Part shown: in pieces, positions 54,471-63,805 of the stretch
How the letters are laid out: the number at the start of each line of letters is the position of its first letter
How positions within the stretch are numbered: position 1 is the stretch's first letter
DNA from: Fimbriimonadaceae bacterium
Lineage (GTDB): Bacteria > Armatimonadota > Fimbriimonadia > Fimbriimonadales > Fimbriimonadaceae
Direction: 5' to 3'
Length of the DNA: 64,000 nt
Assembly: GCA_026129685.1 (NCBI GenBank)
Contig: JAHCHO010000002.1
Location: 434,001 to 498,000 of the forward strand
Made by a program: the position numbers and the translations under genes
Notes under the pieces: generated by a model
The model's input: only the letters and a program-made list of their open reading frames with translations
Databases searched by the model: none
Told to the model about the DNA's origin: nothing

Positions 54471-56111
54471 GTGACGAACGGCTGGAACCTGCTCCTGGAC
54501 CTGGTGGCGACGCTCGCGGGCGCGTTCGTTCTCGGGGCCGCCTTCGAGCGAATCCGGCTGAACGCGGTTCTCGGCTACATCGTCGCGGGCCTGATCCTCG
54601 GGCCGAGCGTTTCCGGCGTGGTGCGCGACGTGGACACGGTGCGCGGCCTGGCGGAGATCGGGGTCGCGCTCCTGCTGTTCACGATCGGGCTCGAGTTCTC
54701 GTTCGCGAGGTTGCGCCTGATGGGCGCGCGAGGGCTGATCTCCGGCGCGTTGCAGGTCCTGCTGACGACGGGCGCGGTGGCGTGTCTCGCCGTCGCGTTG
54801 GGCCACGAGTGGAGAGCCGCCCTCGCCTTGGGGGCGATCGCCGCCCTCAGCAGCACCGCGATCGTGTTGCGCATCCTGAAGGAAACGGGGGCGCTCGACG
54901 CGGTTCACGGCCGAGCGGCCCTGGTGATCCTGCTGGTACAGGACATTGCGCTCATTCCCCTCGTGCTGCTGTTCGCGTTCCTGGGGGAGCCCGGAGCGGC
55001 GCGACCGGAGGGTTCCCCGAGTCTTCTGACGGCGGTCGTGGTGGTCGTCGGCTCGTTCGTGCTCCTCACGAGGGTCGTGCCGCGCGCTCTTGCCTCTCGG
55101 GTTATGGGCCAGAACCGGGACCTGCCGATTCTACTGGCGATCGTCGTTTGCATCGCGGCGACGTACGTCGCGCACGCGCTCGGCATCTCCCCGTCGTTGG
55201 GCGCGTTCATGGCGGGGATGCTGCTCGCGGAAACGCAGTTCGCCGACCAACTTCGGGTGGACGTCGCGCCGTTGCGGACCCTCTTCGTCACGGTGTTTTT
55301 CGCCTCGATCGGGATGTTGGCGGACGTTCGGTGGATCGGGGCGAACTTGCCGCTGGTGTTCGGGACGGCGGCGGCGGTGCTGTTGTTGAAGACGGCGTTG
55401 GTCTTCGGCATCCTGCGGGCGATGGGCAACACGATCGTCCACGCGTTGGCGGCGGGCATCGCGCTCAGCCAGATCGGGGAGTTGTCGTTCGTGCTGTCCG
55501 AGTTGGCGCGGAAGGGCTCGCTTCTCGACGCGGCGACGAACCAACTCGTGAACTCGGTCGCGGTCGTGACGCTGCTCGTTTCGCCGATCCTGGTGACGCG
55601 CGCACCCTCCTACGCGCGGACGCTGGCCAAGCGGCTGTTCCGATTGCGGTTCCTCGCGCAGGACTTCCGCGAGCGGGCGCCGACCTCGTTGCTCTCCGGG
55701 CACATCGTGGTGGCGGGTCTCGGCGAGGCCGGTCTGGCGTTCGTTCGTTCGCTGGAGGACGCCCCCTGCCAAATGGTGTTGATCGACGTGAACGTGGCGG
55801 TCGCGCGGGAGTTGCGGACGCAGGGCTACCAGGTTCACCTCGGGGACGCCACGCAGACGGGCATCCTGACGGCGGCGGCGCTGCGCAACGCGGACACCCT
55901 CGTGGTGGCGGTTTCGGACCATGACACGGCCCGGCTGATCATCTCGGCGGCGCGCCGGCTAAGCCCCGACCTCCACATCGTGGCGCGGGCGCGCTACCAC
56001 AAGTTTTCGGGCGAGCTTCAGGCGGCGGGGGCGACGCTGGTGGTGGACGAGGAGCGGTCGGTCGGGCGGACGCTGGCGGACGAGGTCCGGCGGGTCATGC
56101 CGACGCGTTAG
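54471..56111 (+). CDS. Kef-type cation:proton antiporter with TrkA-N domain
   Basis: 546 residues. N-terminal CPA2 antiporter, about 12 hydrophobic segments, with VLGYIVAGLILGPSVSG and ISPSLGAFMAGMLLAETQF as CPA2 hallmarks. The C-terminal ~130 residues are a TrkA-N (RCK) nucleotide-binding domain: HIVVAGLGEAGLAFVRSLED. Controls K+ or Na+/H+ exchange in response to a nucleotide. GTG start, TAGAAT eight bases upstream. The stop overlaps the M42 peptidase stop tail to tail. Confidence 0.92.
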   Translation: MTNGWNLLLDLVATLAGAFVLGAAFERIRLNAVLGYIVAGLILGPSVSGVVRDVDTVRGLAEIGVALLLFTIGLEFSFARLRLMGARGLISGALQVLLTTGAVACLAVALGHEWRAALALGAIAALSSTAIVLRILKETGALDAVHGRAALVILLVQDIALIPLVLLFAFLGEPGAARPEGSPSLLTAVVVVVGSFVLLTRVVPRALASRVMGQNRDLPILLAIVVCIAATYVAHALGISPSLGAFMAGMLLAETQFADQLRVDVAPLRTLFVTVFFASIGMLADVRWIGANLPLVFGTAAAVLLLKTALVFGILRAMGNTIVHALAAGIALSQIGELSFVLSELARKGSLLDAATNQLVNSVAVVTLLVSPILVTRAPSYARTLAKRLFRLRFLAQDFRERAPTSLLSGHIVVAGLGEAGLAFVRSLEDAPCQMVLIDVNVAVARELRTQGYQVHLGDATQTGILTAAALRNADTLVVAVSDHDTARLIISAARRLSPDLHIVARARYHKFSGELQAAGATLVVDEERSVGRTLADEVRRVMPTR

Positions 56112-57148
56112 CCGTGCATCAGGTGCCGCAACAAGCCGACGGTCAGGCGGGCGAGGGAGACGGGGGCTTCGCGATGCATGATCTCGTAGCCGTGGCCGTT
56201 CTCCACCGGGATGCCGAAGGTGATCGGACGGGCGCAGAGGCCGTGGCTCGCCGCGCAGGAGGCGTCGCTTCCGCCCCGTGACAGCGCCTGGAAGGTCAGC
56301 GACATCCCAAGTTCGGCCCCCAAGTCCGCCAAGCGATCCAGGTCGGCCGGACGGGCCGCCGCGTAGCCGTCGATCGCCCAGACGGTCGGGTCGGCGGTCA
56401 GAGCGACGGGGGCGTCGGGCACGTGGGGACCCAGTTCGAGGGCGACGCACACCTCGGGCCGAATCGCGTGCATCAGGTAGAGGGCACCTTCACCTCCGAC
56501 TTCTTCCGAGGTCGTGGCGGCGAAAAGCGCGTCCATCGGCTCGTCCTTCAGGGCTTCCAGCGCCAAAAGCCAAGCCACCAGATCGGCCCGGTCGTCCAGG
56601 AAGTAGCTTGCCACCCACTCGCCAAGGCGGGTGACCGTCCGGCGACAGGGGGCCACGACGACACGCGTGCCCGGGCGAACGCCGAGCCTCCCGAGTTCCT
56701 CGGCGGCAAGGCCCGTGACGACCCGCGCCATGTCCCAGGTCAAGGGATGGGCGTCCGCCTGCCGCACGGTGGAACTCGGGTCCTCGGTGTGGACTCCGCC
56801 GAAGGAGAGCACGCCGGGGAGGTCGCCCGCCGTCGCCAACACGGTGACCGGCCCTTCGCCCAACTTCCAGGGACGGAGTCCCCCGATCGAAGCGACGACG
56901 AGACGCCCGTCGGGCTCGATCGCGCGCACGATCATCGCGATCTCGTCGAGGTGCGCGGTGACGACGACGCGGGGGTTGGGCGAATCGCCAAGCGGCACGA
57001 GGAGGTTGCCTTTCGCATCGATTCGGCACGGCAAGTCGAGGGCGCGAACGTGAGCGGCGACGGCCTCCCGAACCCGATCTTCCTGGCCGGGAGGGCCAGG
57101 CAGGGCGACGAGTTCCTGCAGAAGAGCGAAGGCGTCCACGAGCGACAC
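56108..57148 (-). CDS. M42 family aminopeptidase-like protein
   Basis: 346 residues of the M42 (FrvX/glutamyl aminopeptidase) family. Metal-binding and catalytic parts: VTAHLDEIAMIVRA (His/Asp), AATTSEEVGGEGALY (catalytic Glu pair), and SRGGSDASCAASHG (Asp). The C-terminal EIMHREAPVSLARL contains the last His ligand. Chosen start GTG 57148 begins VSLVDAFALLQELVALPG, which matches the family N-terminus. It lies 24 bases downstream of tRNA-Trp on the same strand. Confidence 0.9.
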   Translation of the reverse strand: MSLVDAFALLQELVALPGPPGQEDRVREAVAAHVRALDLPCRIDAKGNLLVPLGDSPNPRVVVTAHLDEIAMIVRAIEPDGRLVVASIGGLRPWKLGEGPVTVLATAGDLPGVLSFGGVHTEDPSSTVRQADAHPLTWDMARVVTGLAAEELGRLGVRPGTRVVVAPCRRTVTRLGEWVASYFLDDRADLVAWLLALEALKDEPMDALFAATTSEEVGGEGALYLMHAIRPEVCVALELGPHVPDAPVALTADPTVWAIDGYAAARPADLDRLADLGAELGMSLTFQALSRGGSDASCAASHGLCARPITFGIPVENGHGYEIMHREAPVSLARLTVGLLRHLMHG

Positions 57149-57171
57149 TTTAGACCGGCGGACGGGGGAAG

Positions 57172-57247
<76 letters not shown>

Positions 57248-57279
57248 GCGCGGAGCGGACCCATTTTACACCGGTCGGC

Positions 57280-57285
57280 CATACT
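57280..57285 (+). promoter_or_regulatory. -10 box of ribH
   Basis: CATACT with seven bases to the GTG start at 57293. Confidence 0.5.
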
Positions 57286-57292
57286 TGCGGTC

Positions 57293-57754
57293 GTGGTCAC
57301 GCGCATCGAAGGACGTTTGGACGCGGCGGGCAAACGGTTCGCCGTCGTGGTGAGCCGCTGGAACGAGCAGGTGACGAAGGAACTGCTCGAGGGCGCCCTG
57401 GACGAGTTCCGCCGCCACGGGGACCCCGAAGTGGTCGTGGTCCAGACCCCCGGAACCTGGGAGACGCCGGTCGCCGCCAAGGCGCTTCTCGATAGGGGAG
57501 GGTTGGCGGGCCTCGTGGCCTTGGGGTGCATTCTGCAGGGCGGAACGGCGCACGCGGGCATCCTGGCGGGCGACGTCGGGTCGGCGCTGATGCACCTGCA
57601 GACGCAGTACGGGGTCCCGGTGTCGTGGGGAATTCTGACGCCGGACACCCAGGAGCAAGCGCTCGACCGGGCGGGCCTCAAGATGGGCAACAAGGGGCGT
57701 GAGGCCGCGCTGGCGGCGATCGAAACGGCCGCCTTGCTCGACGCGTTGCGTTGA
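57293..57754 (+). CDS. ribH: 6,7-dimethyl-8-ribityllumazine synthase
   Basis: 153 residues of lumazine synthase, the penultimate step of riboflavin synthesis. VSRWNEQVTKELLEGALDEF, VVVQTPGTWETPVAAKAL, GCILQGGTAHAG (usually GxxIxGxTxHxxY), and VPVSWGILTPDTQEQAL (usually PVxFGVLTTxTxEQAxxRAG) mark it. The GTG at 57293 is supported by CATACT seven bases upstream. No other rib genes are adjacent. Confidence 0.93.
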   Translation: MVTRIEGRLDAAGKRFAVVVSRWNEQVTKELLEGALDEFRRHGDPEVVVVQTPGTWETPVAAKALLDRGGLAGLVALGCILQGGTAHAGILAGDVGSALMHLQTQYGVPVSWGILTPDTQEQALDRAGLKMGNKGREAALAAIETAALLDALR

Positions 57755-57848
57755 CGCGCGGGGAGGTTATCGGTCGCGCATCGCGTAACTTGAGCGTGTC
57801 TTTCGGCCCCTGCCCCCGTTCGGCGGAGAGCCTAGACTGAGAGACGCA

Positions 57849-59117
57849 ATGAACACGGTCAGTGCGCGCGAAGCGGTCCAGGTGGTGAAATCCGGGGATC
57901 GCGTTTTTGTCCACGGAATGGCCGCCGCGCCCAAGCTTCTTATCGAAGCGCTCACGGAGCGAGCCGGCGAACTCAGGAACGTCGAACTCATCCACCTCCA
58001 CACCGAGGGCGACGCTCCCTACTCCCGGCCCGAGCACAAGGACAGCTTCTTCGTCAACAACCTGTTCGTCGGCGCCAACGTTCGCAAAGCCCTGGACGAG
58101 GGGCGAGCGGACTACGTTCCGGTGTTCCTAAGCGAGATTCCCGCCCTGTTTCGGAAGGGCGTGCTTCCGATCGACGTCGCGATGATCCAGGTGACGCCGC
58201 CGGACAAGCACGGATTCTGCTCGATGGGCGTTTCGGTGGACGCGGCCCTGGCGGCGGTGCAGACGGCCAAGGTGGTGATCGCTCAGTTGAACCCGAAGAT
58301 GCCGCGCACGCACGGGCACGGGATCATCCACCACAGCAAGTTCGCGGCGATGGTCGAGAGCGACTACGAACTTCCCACGCACGCGGTCGCGCCGCCGACG
58401 GAGACGGAGCAGCAGATCGGGGACCTCGTGGCGGACCTGATTCCGGACGGGGCGACCCTGCAGATGGGGATCGGCGCCATTCCGAACGCGGTGTTGCTCG
58501 CGCTCAAGAACCATAAGAAACTGGGCATTCACACCGAGATGTTCTCGGACGGCGTGGTGGAACTGGTGGAGCACGGGGTCGTCACGAACGAGATGAAGAC
58601 CATCGAGCGCGGCAAGATCATCGCCTCGTTCGTCAGCGGCTCGAAACGCCTGTACGACTTCATCGACGACAACCCGAGCGTGGCCCTGCTCGACGTGGCG
58701 TTCGTCAACGACACCGCCGTCATCCGCAGGCTGCCCAAGATGACGGCGATCAACAGCGCGATCGAGATCGACTTCACGGGCCAGGTGTGCGCCGACTCGA
58801 TCGGCGAAAGGCTGTTCAGCGGAGTCGGCGGCCAAATGGACTTCGTCCGCGGCGCTTCGCTCTCTGAGGGGGGCAAGCCGATTTTCGCGTTGCCGGCGGT
58901 CACGAACAAGGGCATTTCGCGGATCGTGCCGCACCTGAAACAGGGGGCGGGCGTCGTCACCACGCGGGCGCACATGCACTTCGTCGTCACGGAGTACGGC
59001 GTGGCCGACCTGTACGGGAAGAACCTGCGGCAACGGGCGACGGAGATGATCAAGATCGCGCATCCCGATCACCGCGAGGAACTCGAGAAGGCCGCTTTCG
59101 CACGGTTCAAGCGGTAG
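57849..59117 (+). CDS. Acetyl-CoA hydrolase/4-hydroxybutyrate CoA-transferase family protein
   Basis: 422 residues of the Cat1/AbfT family. The catalytic Glu lies in LGIHTEMFSDGVVEL; SAIEIDFTGQVCADSIGERL, FSGVGGQMDFVRGA, and VVTTRAHMHFVVTEYGVADL are family segments. It moves CoA between short-chain acids (acetate, butyrate, 4-hydroxybutyrate or similar), probably as a homodimer. TAGACT lies ten bases before the ATG, with GAGAGA between. Confidence 0.93.
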   Translation: MNTVSAREAVQVVKSGDRVFVHGMAAAPKLLIEALTERAGELRNVELIHLHTEGDAPYSRPEHKDSFFVNNLFVGANVRKALDEGRADYVPVFLSEIPALFRKGVLPIDVAMIQVTPPDKHGFCSMGVSVDAALAAVQTAKVVIAQLNPKMPRTHGHGIIHHSKFAAMVESDYELPTHAVAPPTETEQQIGDLVADLIPDGATLQMGIGAIPNAVLLALKNHKKLGIHTEMFSDGVVELVEHGVVTNEMKTIERGKIIASFVSGSKRLYDFIDDNPSVALLDVAFVNDTAVIRRLPKMTAINSAIEIDFTGQVCADSIGERLFSGVGGQMDFVRGASLSEGGKPIFALPAVTNKGISRIVPHLKQGAGVVTTRAHMHFVVTEYGVADLYGKNLRQRATEMIKIAHPDHREELEKAAFARFKR

Positions 59118-59120
59118 GCA

Positions 59121-59162
59121 CCCTCGCTACGAGGGACGGGCGACGCTCGGCGCCGCCCGTCC
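59121..59162. terminator. Double hairpin between convergent genes
   Basis: CCCTC-GCTAC-GAGGG (59121-59135) and a 9-bp stem GGACGGGCG / CGCCCGTCC (59134-59162) overlap by two bases, so they are alternatives. Could terminate transcripts from both sides; no T-run is present. Confidence 0.55.
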
Positions 59163-59168
59163 ATGGCC

Positions 59169-61424
59169 TCAGTTCTTGGTCAACACGACGGCAAGGGTTC
59201 CCTTCGTCGGGAACCGGAGTCGCGCGACCGAACCGTCCCGCTCGATGGCGACGGACCCAGTCGGCAGGCCGTTCGCGTCCAACGCCCGCCCGTTCGTCAA
59301 GAGCCGATTCCTAATCGCGACGCGCAAGCGCGCGTCGGTTACCATCCAGGGCGCCTTGCCGTAGGAGACGACCTCTCGGCCGAGGACTTTGCGACCCTCG
59401 CCGACCTCGATCTCGGTCGGCCTATCCTGCCAACCGGCGGGCCGGCAGTCGGTCACGAACTGCACCATAACCTTTTCGCTGGTCGCGAGCGGCTTGGCGT
59501 CGAGGGAGATCGCGAGGGCGGTTCCGTAGGCGTTGTCGCACTCGAACTCGACGGTCGAGAGCGCGTATTTCGGGGCGCCCGTAAAGAATGCGCTCACGCC
59601 CTGGGCGTTGGGGGTGTCCACCGTGCAGTAGCCTTTGGCGTAGTCGAGGACGACTTCCTTCGACAGGCTCTTGATCGTCGCGCCGGCGCCCTCTCGGGGC
59701 GTCTGCTTGACCGAGGAGGCGCCGGCGAAGAGGACTTGGACCGGTCCCTGAAGGAAGGCGAGCGCATCCGGCCTGCCCTTGCCGGGCACGTTCGGAGAGG
59801 CGTCTCGGTTGGGGTCGAAGCCGGATTCCTCGGGGAGGGCGGCGGGGACACGGCCCCAAAGATCGGCGAGGGAGCGTTGTTCGACCAAGGCGGGATCGGC
59901 GCGCCGTAGGTCGCCGCGGCGGTACATCAGGGCGGCGCCGGGGAACCCGCCCACCACGTCGGGCGTCGCGAAGGTCCACTTGGCGAGGGAAGGCATGTAG
60001 CCGTTCGCGGAGGTCGGCTCGGTCCATTCGTCGTCGCCGGTGGCGAACCAGTAGTAGCCGTCGACTCCGGTGACGGATTGGTAGGCGGCGATCAGGAACG
60101 GCCCCTCGCTGCCGTAACCGTTGGGCGGCACCCAGCAGCTTTCGGTGACGAGCATGGGGCGCCCCTTCGTCTGGCGAAGGTTGATCGGCAACTGCCAAGG
60201 CTCTTTGAGGGCGGACACGCTCGTGAACTTGTCGCCGTTGACGATCGCCCATCCCTCGTTCGGACCGCGATGGAGGCCGCCGAAGTAGTGGTTCACGGCG
60301 TCCACCTGGTTGGCGGTGTATGTCCAGCGCTCGGCGTCGAACAGCCGTTCCGAACTGGCGGTTCGCCAGTTGCCGGCGTTGACGAGGGCCTTACAGCCGA
60401 GGTCGTCGCGCAGGTAGCGCCCAATCTCAGCGTTGAAGTCGTACATGGTCCGGCACCAGAACTCGAGTTGGTCGGCCAGCCGGTCCCCGACACCGCCGGT
60501 GCGCTCCTGAGTCATTTCCCACACGTTGTAGAAGTCGAGCACTCCCGCCGCCGAGTCGTCTCCCTCGAGCTTGGCGCCGGGCCAGGCTTTGAGGGCGGCG
60601 TCCAACGATCCGTGCTTTTTGGCCGCCCACGCGGCAAACTTGCGTCCGAGGTTCTTTCGTTGGGCGCCCTGGAGGTTGTTGACGGTCCAGAACAGCAGGC
60701 TGTCCTCGTTTTGAATCTGGAATATTCCAAGAACCGGATCTTTGGCGAGGGGGATTCCCGTGTAGGGGTTCGGCTCGGCGAGCAGCGCCCGTAGCCACGC
60801 CTTGTAGGCGGCCTGGAGTTGGGGGTCGAAGAAGAGGAGTCCGAGCGCGCTCTGATCGGTCCCACCGGGGACGTTCCAGTGGGCGGCGAACTCCATCGGG
60901 ACGCCCCAGTAGGGCGACACGGTGAGGTAGATGCCCTCCTTCTTGTAGGCGGCGGCGGCGCGCCAGATTCCGTCGCGCTCCTCAAGGTTCACGTCGGTGA
61001 TCTTGGCGTTCGGGTTCTTCTGAAGGTCGGGGCTCAACTGGGTGTGGAGCCGCACCATGTTGACGCCCCGCTTCGCGAGCCAGCGAGCGTGGTGGGCGAG
61101 GTCGGGTTCGGTCTGACGCCCGAGAGGACGGGCCTGCCAGGGCCTTTCGCGGCCGACCCCGCTGTTCACGCACCAGAACCGGACGGGCTTGCCGCTGCCG
61201 AGGCGGAAGTCCCCGAGTTCGTCGACGGTCAGGTAGCCGGATTCGCCCGCCACTTTCTCGTTGAGGTACCGCAGGTCCCACTGGGCGTCTGCCGAAAACG
61301 CGTCGCGAGGGGGCGTGAAGGGCCAGGATCCGGCGGCTTCCTGCAGATCGGCGCGGGGCGGGCGGCACGCCACGAGGGAAAGGACCATCAACGCGAACGC
61401 CGACCATCGGCGAAACCGTGCCAT
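59169..61424 (-). CDS. Lipoprotein glycoside hydrolase (GH42/GH5-like TIM barrel)
   Basis: 751 residues with a lipoprotein signal (FALMVLSLVACRPP). A TIM-barrel with FQIQNEDSLLFWTV (likely acid/base Glu) and MLVTESCWVPPNGYGSEGPF (likely nucleophile Glu) resembles clan GH-A enzymes. A C-terminal beta-rich part follows. It would act on the outer surface or in the periplasm; substrate unknown. The SGNH hydrolase gene lies just upstream (40 bases) and could be co-transcribed. Confidence 0.82.
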   Translation of the reverse strand: MARFRRWSAFALMVLSLVACRPPRADLQEAAGSWPFTPPRDAFSADAQWDLRYLNEKVAGESGYLTVDELGDFRLGSGKPVRFWCVNSGVGRERPWQARPLGRQTEPDLAHHARWLAKRGVNMVRLHTQLSPDLQKNPNAKITDVNLEERDGIWRAAAAYKKEGIYLTVSPYWGVPMEFAAHWNVPGGTDQSALGLLFFDPQLQAAYKAWLRALLAEPNPYTGIPLAKDPVLGIFQIQNEDSLLFWTVNNLQGAQRKNLGRKFAAWAAKKHGSLDAALKAWPGAKLEGDDSAAGVLDFYNVWEMTQERTGGVGDRLADQLEFWCRTMYDFNAEIGRYLRDDLGCKALVNAGNWRTASSERLFDAERWTYTANQVDAVNHYFGGLHRGPNEGWAIVNGDKFTSVSALKEPWQLPINLRQTKGRPMLVTESCWVPPNGYGSEGPFLIAAYQSVTGVDGYYWFATGDDEWTEPTSANGYMPSLAKWTFATPDVVGGFPGAALMYRRGDLRRADPALVEQRSLADLWGRVPAALPEESGFDPNRDASPNVPGKGRPDALAFLQGPVQVLFAGASSVKQTPREGAGATIKSLSKEVVLDYAKGYCTVDTPNAQGVSAFFTGAPKYALSTVEFECDNAYGTALAISLDAKPLATSEKVMVQFVTDCRPAGWQDRPTEIEVGEGRKVLGREVVSYGKAPWMVTDARLRVAIRNRLLTNGRALDANGLPTGSVAIERDGSVARLRFPTKGTLAVVLTKN

Positions 61425-61463
61425 GCCTCGGTATTCGGCGGGGCGACCCGGTGGGTCCTGCCC

Positions 61464-62168
61464 CTATCGCTTGAGCAACTCGCGGACGGTCGGCTCGATC
61501 GCGCGGCCCCAGATCATGTAGCCGTCCGTGTTGAGGTGAAGCATGTCGGGCATCAGGAGGGTGCGAAGCGTGCCGTCGATGCGCGTGAAGTGGGGACCAA
61601 GGTCCTGGTAGAACACGCGTTTGCCGTCGGCAAGGGCGGGCAGTTGGGCGGTGATGGCGGCGGCCTTGACGCGCATGGGATCGTCCGGCATTTCGCCCCG
61701 GGGGAAGACGCCCAAGAGGAGGACCTTGGCCCTCGGGAGACCCCGGTGAAGGGCGGCGAGGATCGCCCGGATGCCGTCCACCGCCTGATCGGGAGTCGAA
61801 GACCCATGGCCGATGTTGTTCGTGCCGATCATGATCACCACGAGCTTGGCCTTGGTGCCCAAGAGCTCCCCGTTGGCCAGACGCCAAAGGACGTGTTCGG
61901 TACGATCGCCGCTAAACCCGAAGTTCGCGGACTTCAGCGGGGCGAAGGTGGCGTCCCAGGTGGGTTTGCCGCCCCCTTCCCAGCCTTGGGTGATCGAGTC
62001 GCCGAGGAACGCGACGTCAAAGTCGTTCGCCTTGGTGGTCGCGACGCAACGCGCGTGCCGCTCGACCCACCACGCCTCGTCGTTGCGTGGCACGGGCCGA
62101 GTGGCGACGTGGTCGGGCTGGATCGCCGTGATCGCGATCACGGAGAGGAGGCAGGCGGTGACGAGCAT
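61464..62168 (-). CDS. Exported SGNH hydrolase
   Basis: 234 residues with a signal peptide (MLVTACLLSVIAITAIQP). SGNH blocks: FLGDSITQGWEG (Ser), NFGFSGDRTEHVLWRL (Gly), MIGTNNIGHG (Asn) and MLHLNTDGY (Asp/His region, DMLH). This is the platelet-activating factor acetylhydrolase-like type often coupled to glycosidases; it may remove acetyl groups from sugars. It lies directly upstream of the lipoprotein glycosidase on the same strand. Confidence 0.88.
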   Translation of the reverse strand: MLVTACLLSVIAITAIQPDHVATRPVPRNDEAWWVERHARCVATTKANDFDVAFLGDSITQGWEGGGKPTWDATFAPLKSANFGFSGDRTEHVLWRLANGELLGTKAKLVVIMIGTNNIGHGSSTPDQAVDGIRAILAALHRGLPRAKVLLLGVFPRGEMPDDPMRVKAAAITAQLPALADGKRVFYQDLGPHFTRIDGTLRTLLMPDMLHLNTDGYMIWGRAIEPTVRELLKR

Positions 62169-62208
62169 GCGATTTGAGTTCGGCGCCGCGCAGAACTTTC
62201 CTTGGCGG

Positions 62209-63615
62209 TCAGGCTTTGGCGCGCTCGCGATAGCCGAACCGGACCCAGAGGGCGAAGGCGACCACCGCCGCCGCGATCCCGCCGACCCAGATCGGCCCAA
62301 GGATCGTGGTGAGCAAGTAGACGTTGAGCCCGGAGATGATCGTGCCGATGGTGTAGCCGAGAACCTGAACCCATCGGGCGTTGACGAAACTCCCCATGCG
62401 CCGGGGGTCGCTCGTTGCCATGATGAGGGGGATGATGGCGAAGGGCAACTGCATGGAGAGGCACACCTGCGAGAAGATCAGCAACTGGACGGTGTCCTTG
62501 CCGCCGCTGGCGTGGATGATGACGATCGCCGGGACGATGGCCAGGCCGCGCGTGATCAGCCGACGCAACCAGGGGGCGATCCGCCAGCGCATGAAGCCCT
62601 CCATGACGATCTGGCCGGCGAGGGTGCCCGTGATGGTGGAGGACTGGCCGGAAGCGAGGAGCGCGACCGCGAACACCGTCGCGGACCCGGCGCCGAGGGC
62701 CGAACGCAACAACTCGTGACCTTGCTGAAGCTCTTCGACGACGATCCCGCTCGAACCGAAGACGGAGGCGGCGAGGATCAGGATGGCGGCGTTGACGAAG
62801 AAGGCGAGGCTGAGGGCGACGACGGTGTCGACGGTGTTGTACTTGATCGCCTGGCCGACGTCCTTGTCCTCGCGGCCGTGCCGTCGCGTCTGCACGATGC
62901 TGGAGTGCAGGTACAGGTTGTGGGGCATCACCGTCGCGCCAAGGATGCCGAGGGAGATGACCATCGCTTCGGCGTTGGGCATGCTCGGGACAAAGGTGCC
63001 GTGCAGCGCCTGGCCCCAGTCCGGCTTGGCGAGGGCCATCTCGTACACGAAGCACCCGAAGACGGTCATGACGAGGGTGAACACGATCGCTTCGATCTTG
63101 CGGAATCCGAACTTCATGAACCCGAGAAGGAGGAGGACGTCGAGCCCCGTCACCAAGACTCCCAGTTCGAGCGGCATTCCGAACAGCAGATTGAGGGCGA
63201 CCGCCGAACCAACCACCTCCGCCAGGTCGCAGGCGATGATCGCCAGTTCGCAGAGAATCCACATCGCGTAGACGACCGGCTTCTTGTAGCCGGCACGACA
63301 CGCCATCGCGAGGTCCTGCCCGGCGACGACGCCGAGGCGGGCGCAAAGCACCTGAAGGAACTGGGCGATGAGATTCGAGAGGAAGATCACCCAGAGCAAG
63401 GCGTAGCCGAACTTCGACCCGCCCGCCAGGTCGGTGCCCCAATTGCCGGGGTCCATGTAGCCGACGCTGACCATGAAGCCGGGCCCGGCGAAAGCGAGGA
63501 GGCGTCGCCAAGGCTTGGATCGCCCGGGGATGGCGACGCTCCGATGCGCCTCCGGAAGCGAGCGCGGCGCGTCGTCCGGGGGCGGGGAGACCTTTACCTC
63601 GGTTTCGGTGACCAT
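62209..63615 (-). CDS. mntH: NRAMP-family divalent metal transporter (MntH)
   Basis: 468 residues with about 11 membrane segments. The signature DPGNWGTDL (DPGN motif, metal ligand) and MPHNLYLHSS (second metal site) are intact. It imports Mn2+ or Fe2+ with protons. It has a long hydrophilic N-terminus of about 40 residues. Start at 63615 is supported by the promoter: TTGACG, 16-base spacer, TACATT, eight bases to ATG, overlaid by a perfect palindrome. Confidence 0.96.
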   Translation of the reverse strand: MVTETEVKVSPPPDDAPRSLPEAHRSVAIPGRSKPWRRLLAFAGPGFMVSVGYMDPGNWGTDLAGGSKFGYALLWVIFLSNLIAQFLQVLCARLGVVAGQDLAMACRAGYKKPVVYAMWILCELAIIACDLAEVVGSAVALNLLFGMPLELGVLVTGLDVLLLLGFMKFGFRKIEAIVFTLVMTVFGCFVYEMALAKPDWGQALHGTFVPSMPNAEAMVISLGILGATVMPHNLYLHSSIVQTRRHGREDKDVGQAIKYNTVDTVVALSLAFFVNAAILILAASVFGSSGIVVEELQQGHELLRSALGAGSATVFAVALLASGQSSTITGTLAGQIVMEGFMRWRIAPWLRRLITRGLAIVPAIVIIHASGGKDTVQLLIFSQVCLSMQLPFAIIPLIMATSDPRRMGSFVNARWVQVLGYTIGTIISGLNVYLLTTILGPIWVGGIAAAVVAFALWVRFGYRERAKA

Positions 63616-63623
63616 GCGGCGGC

Positions 63624-63651
63624 AATGTAGCCAATGCTACATTCGCGTCAA
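63624..63651 (-). promoter_or_regulatory. Promoter and palindromic operator of mntH
   Basis: On the minus strand TTGACG (63646-63651) and TACATT (63624-63629) are separated by 16 bases. A perfect inverted repeat, ATGTAGC-CAAT-GCTACAT (63625-63642), covers the -10 and most of the spacer. A half-site GCTACATT recurs near 63690. This suits a metal-responsive repressor (MntR/DtxR or Fur type), though the repressor is not in the window. Confidence 0.75.
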
Positions 63652-63805
63652 GTGTGACCGAGCCCCTTCTCTAATATCAACCCTCGGCTACATTTCGCAG
63701 TGATTTCTACGTCGCGGTGAAGGGACCGGGATACGCGACGCCCGGTTGTGCTCATCGCCGGCCTTGCGGTCGTGAAGATGCTCGCGGCCCGTCAACCGGG
63801 TGACT

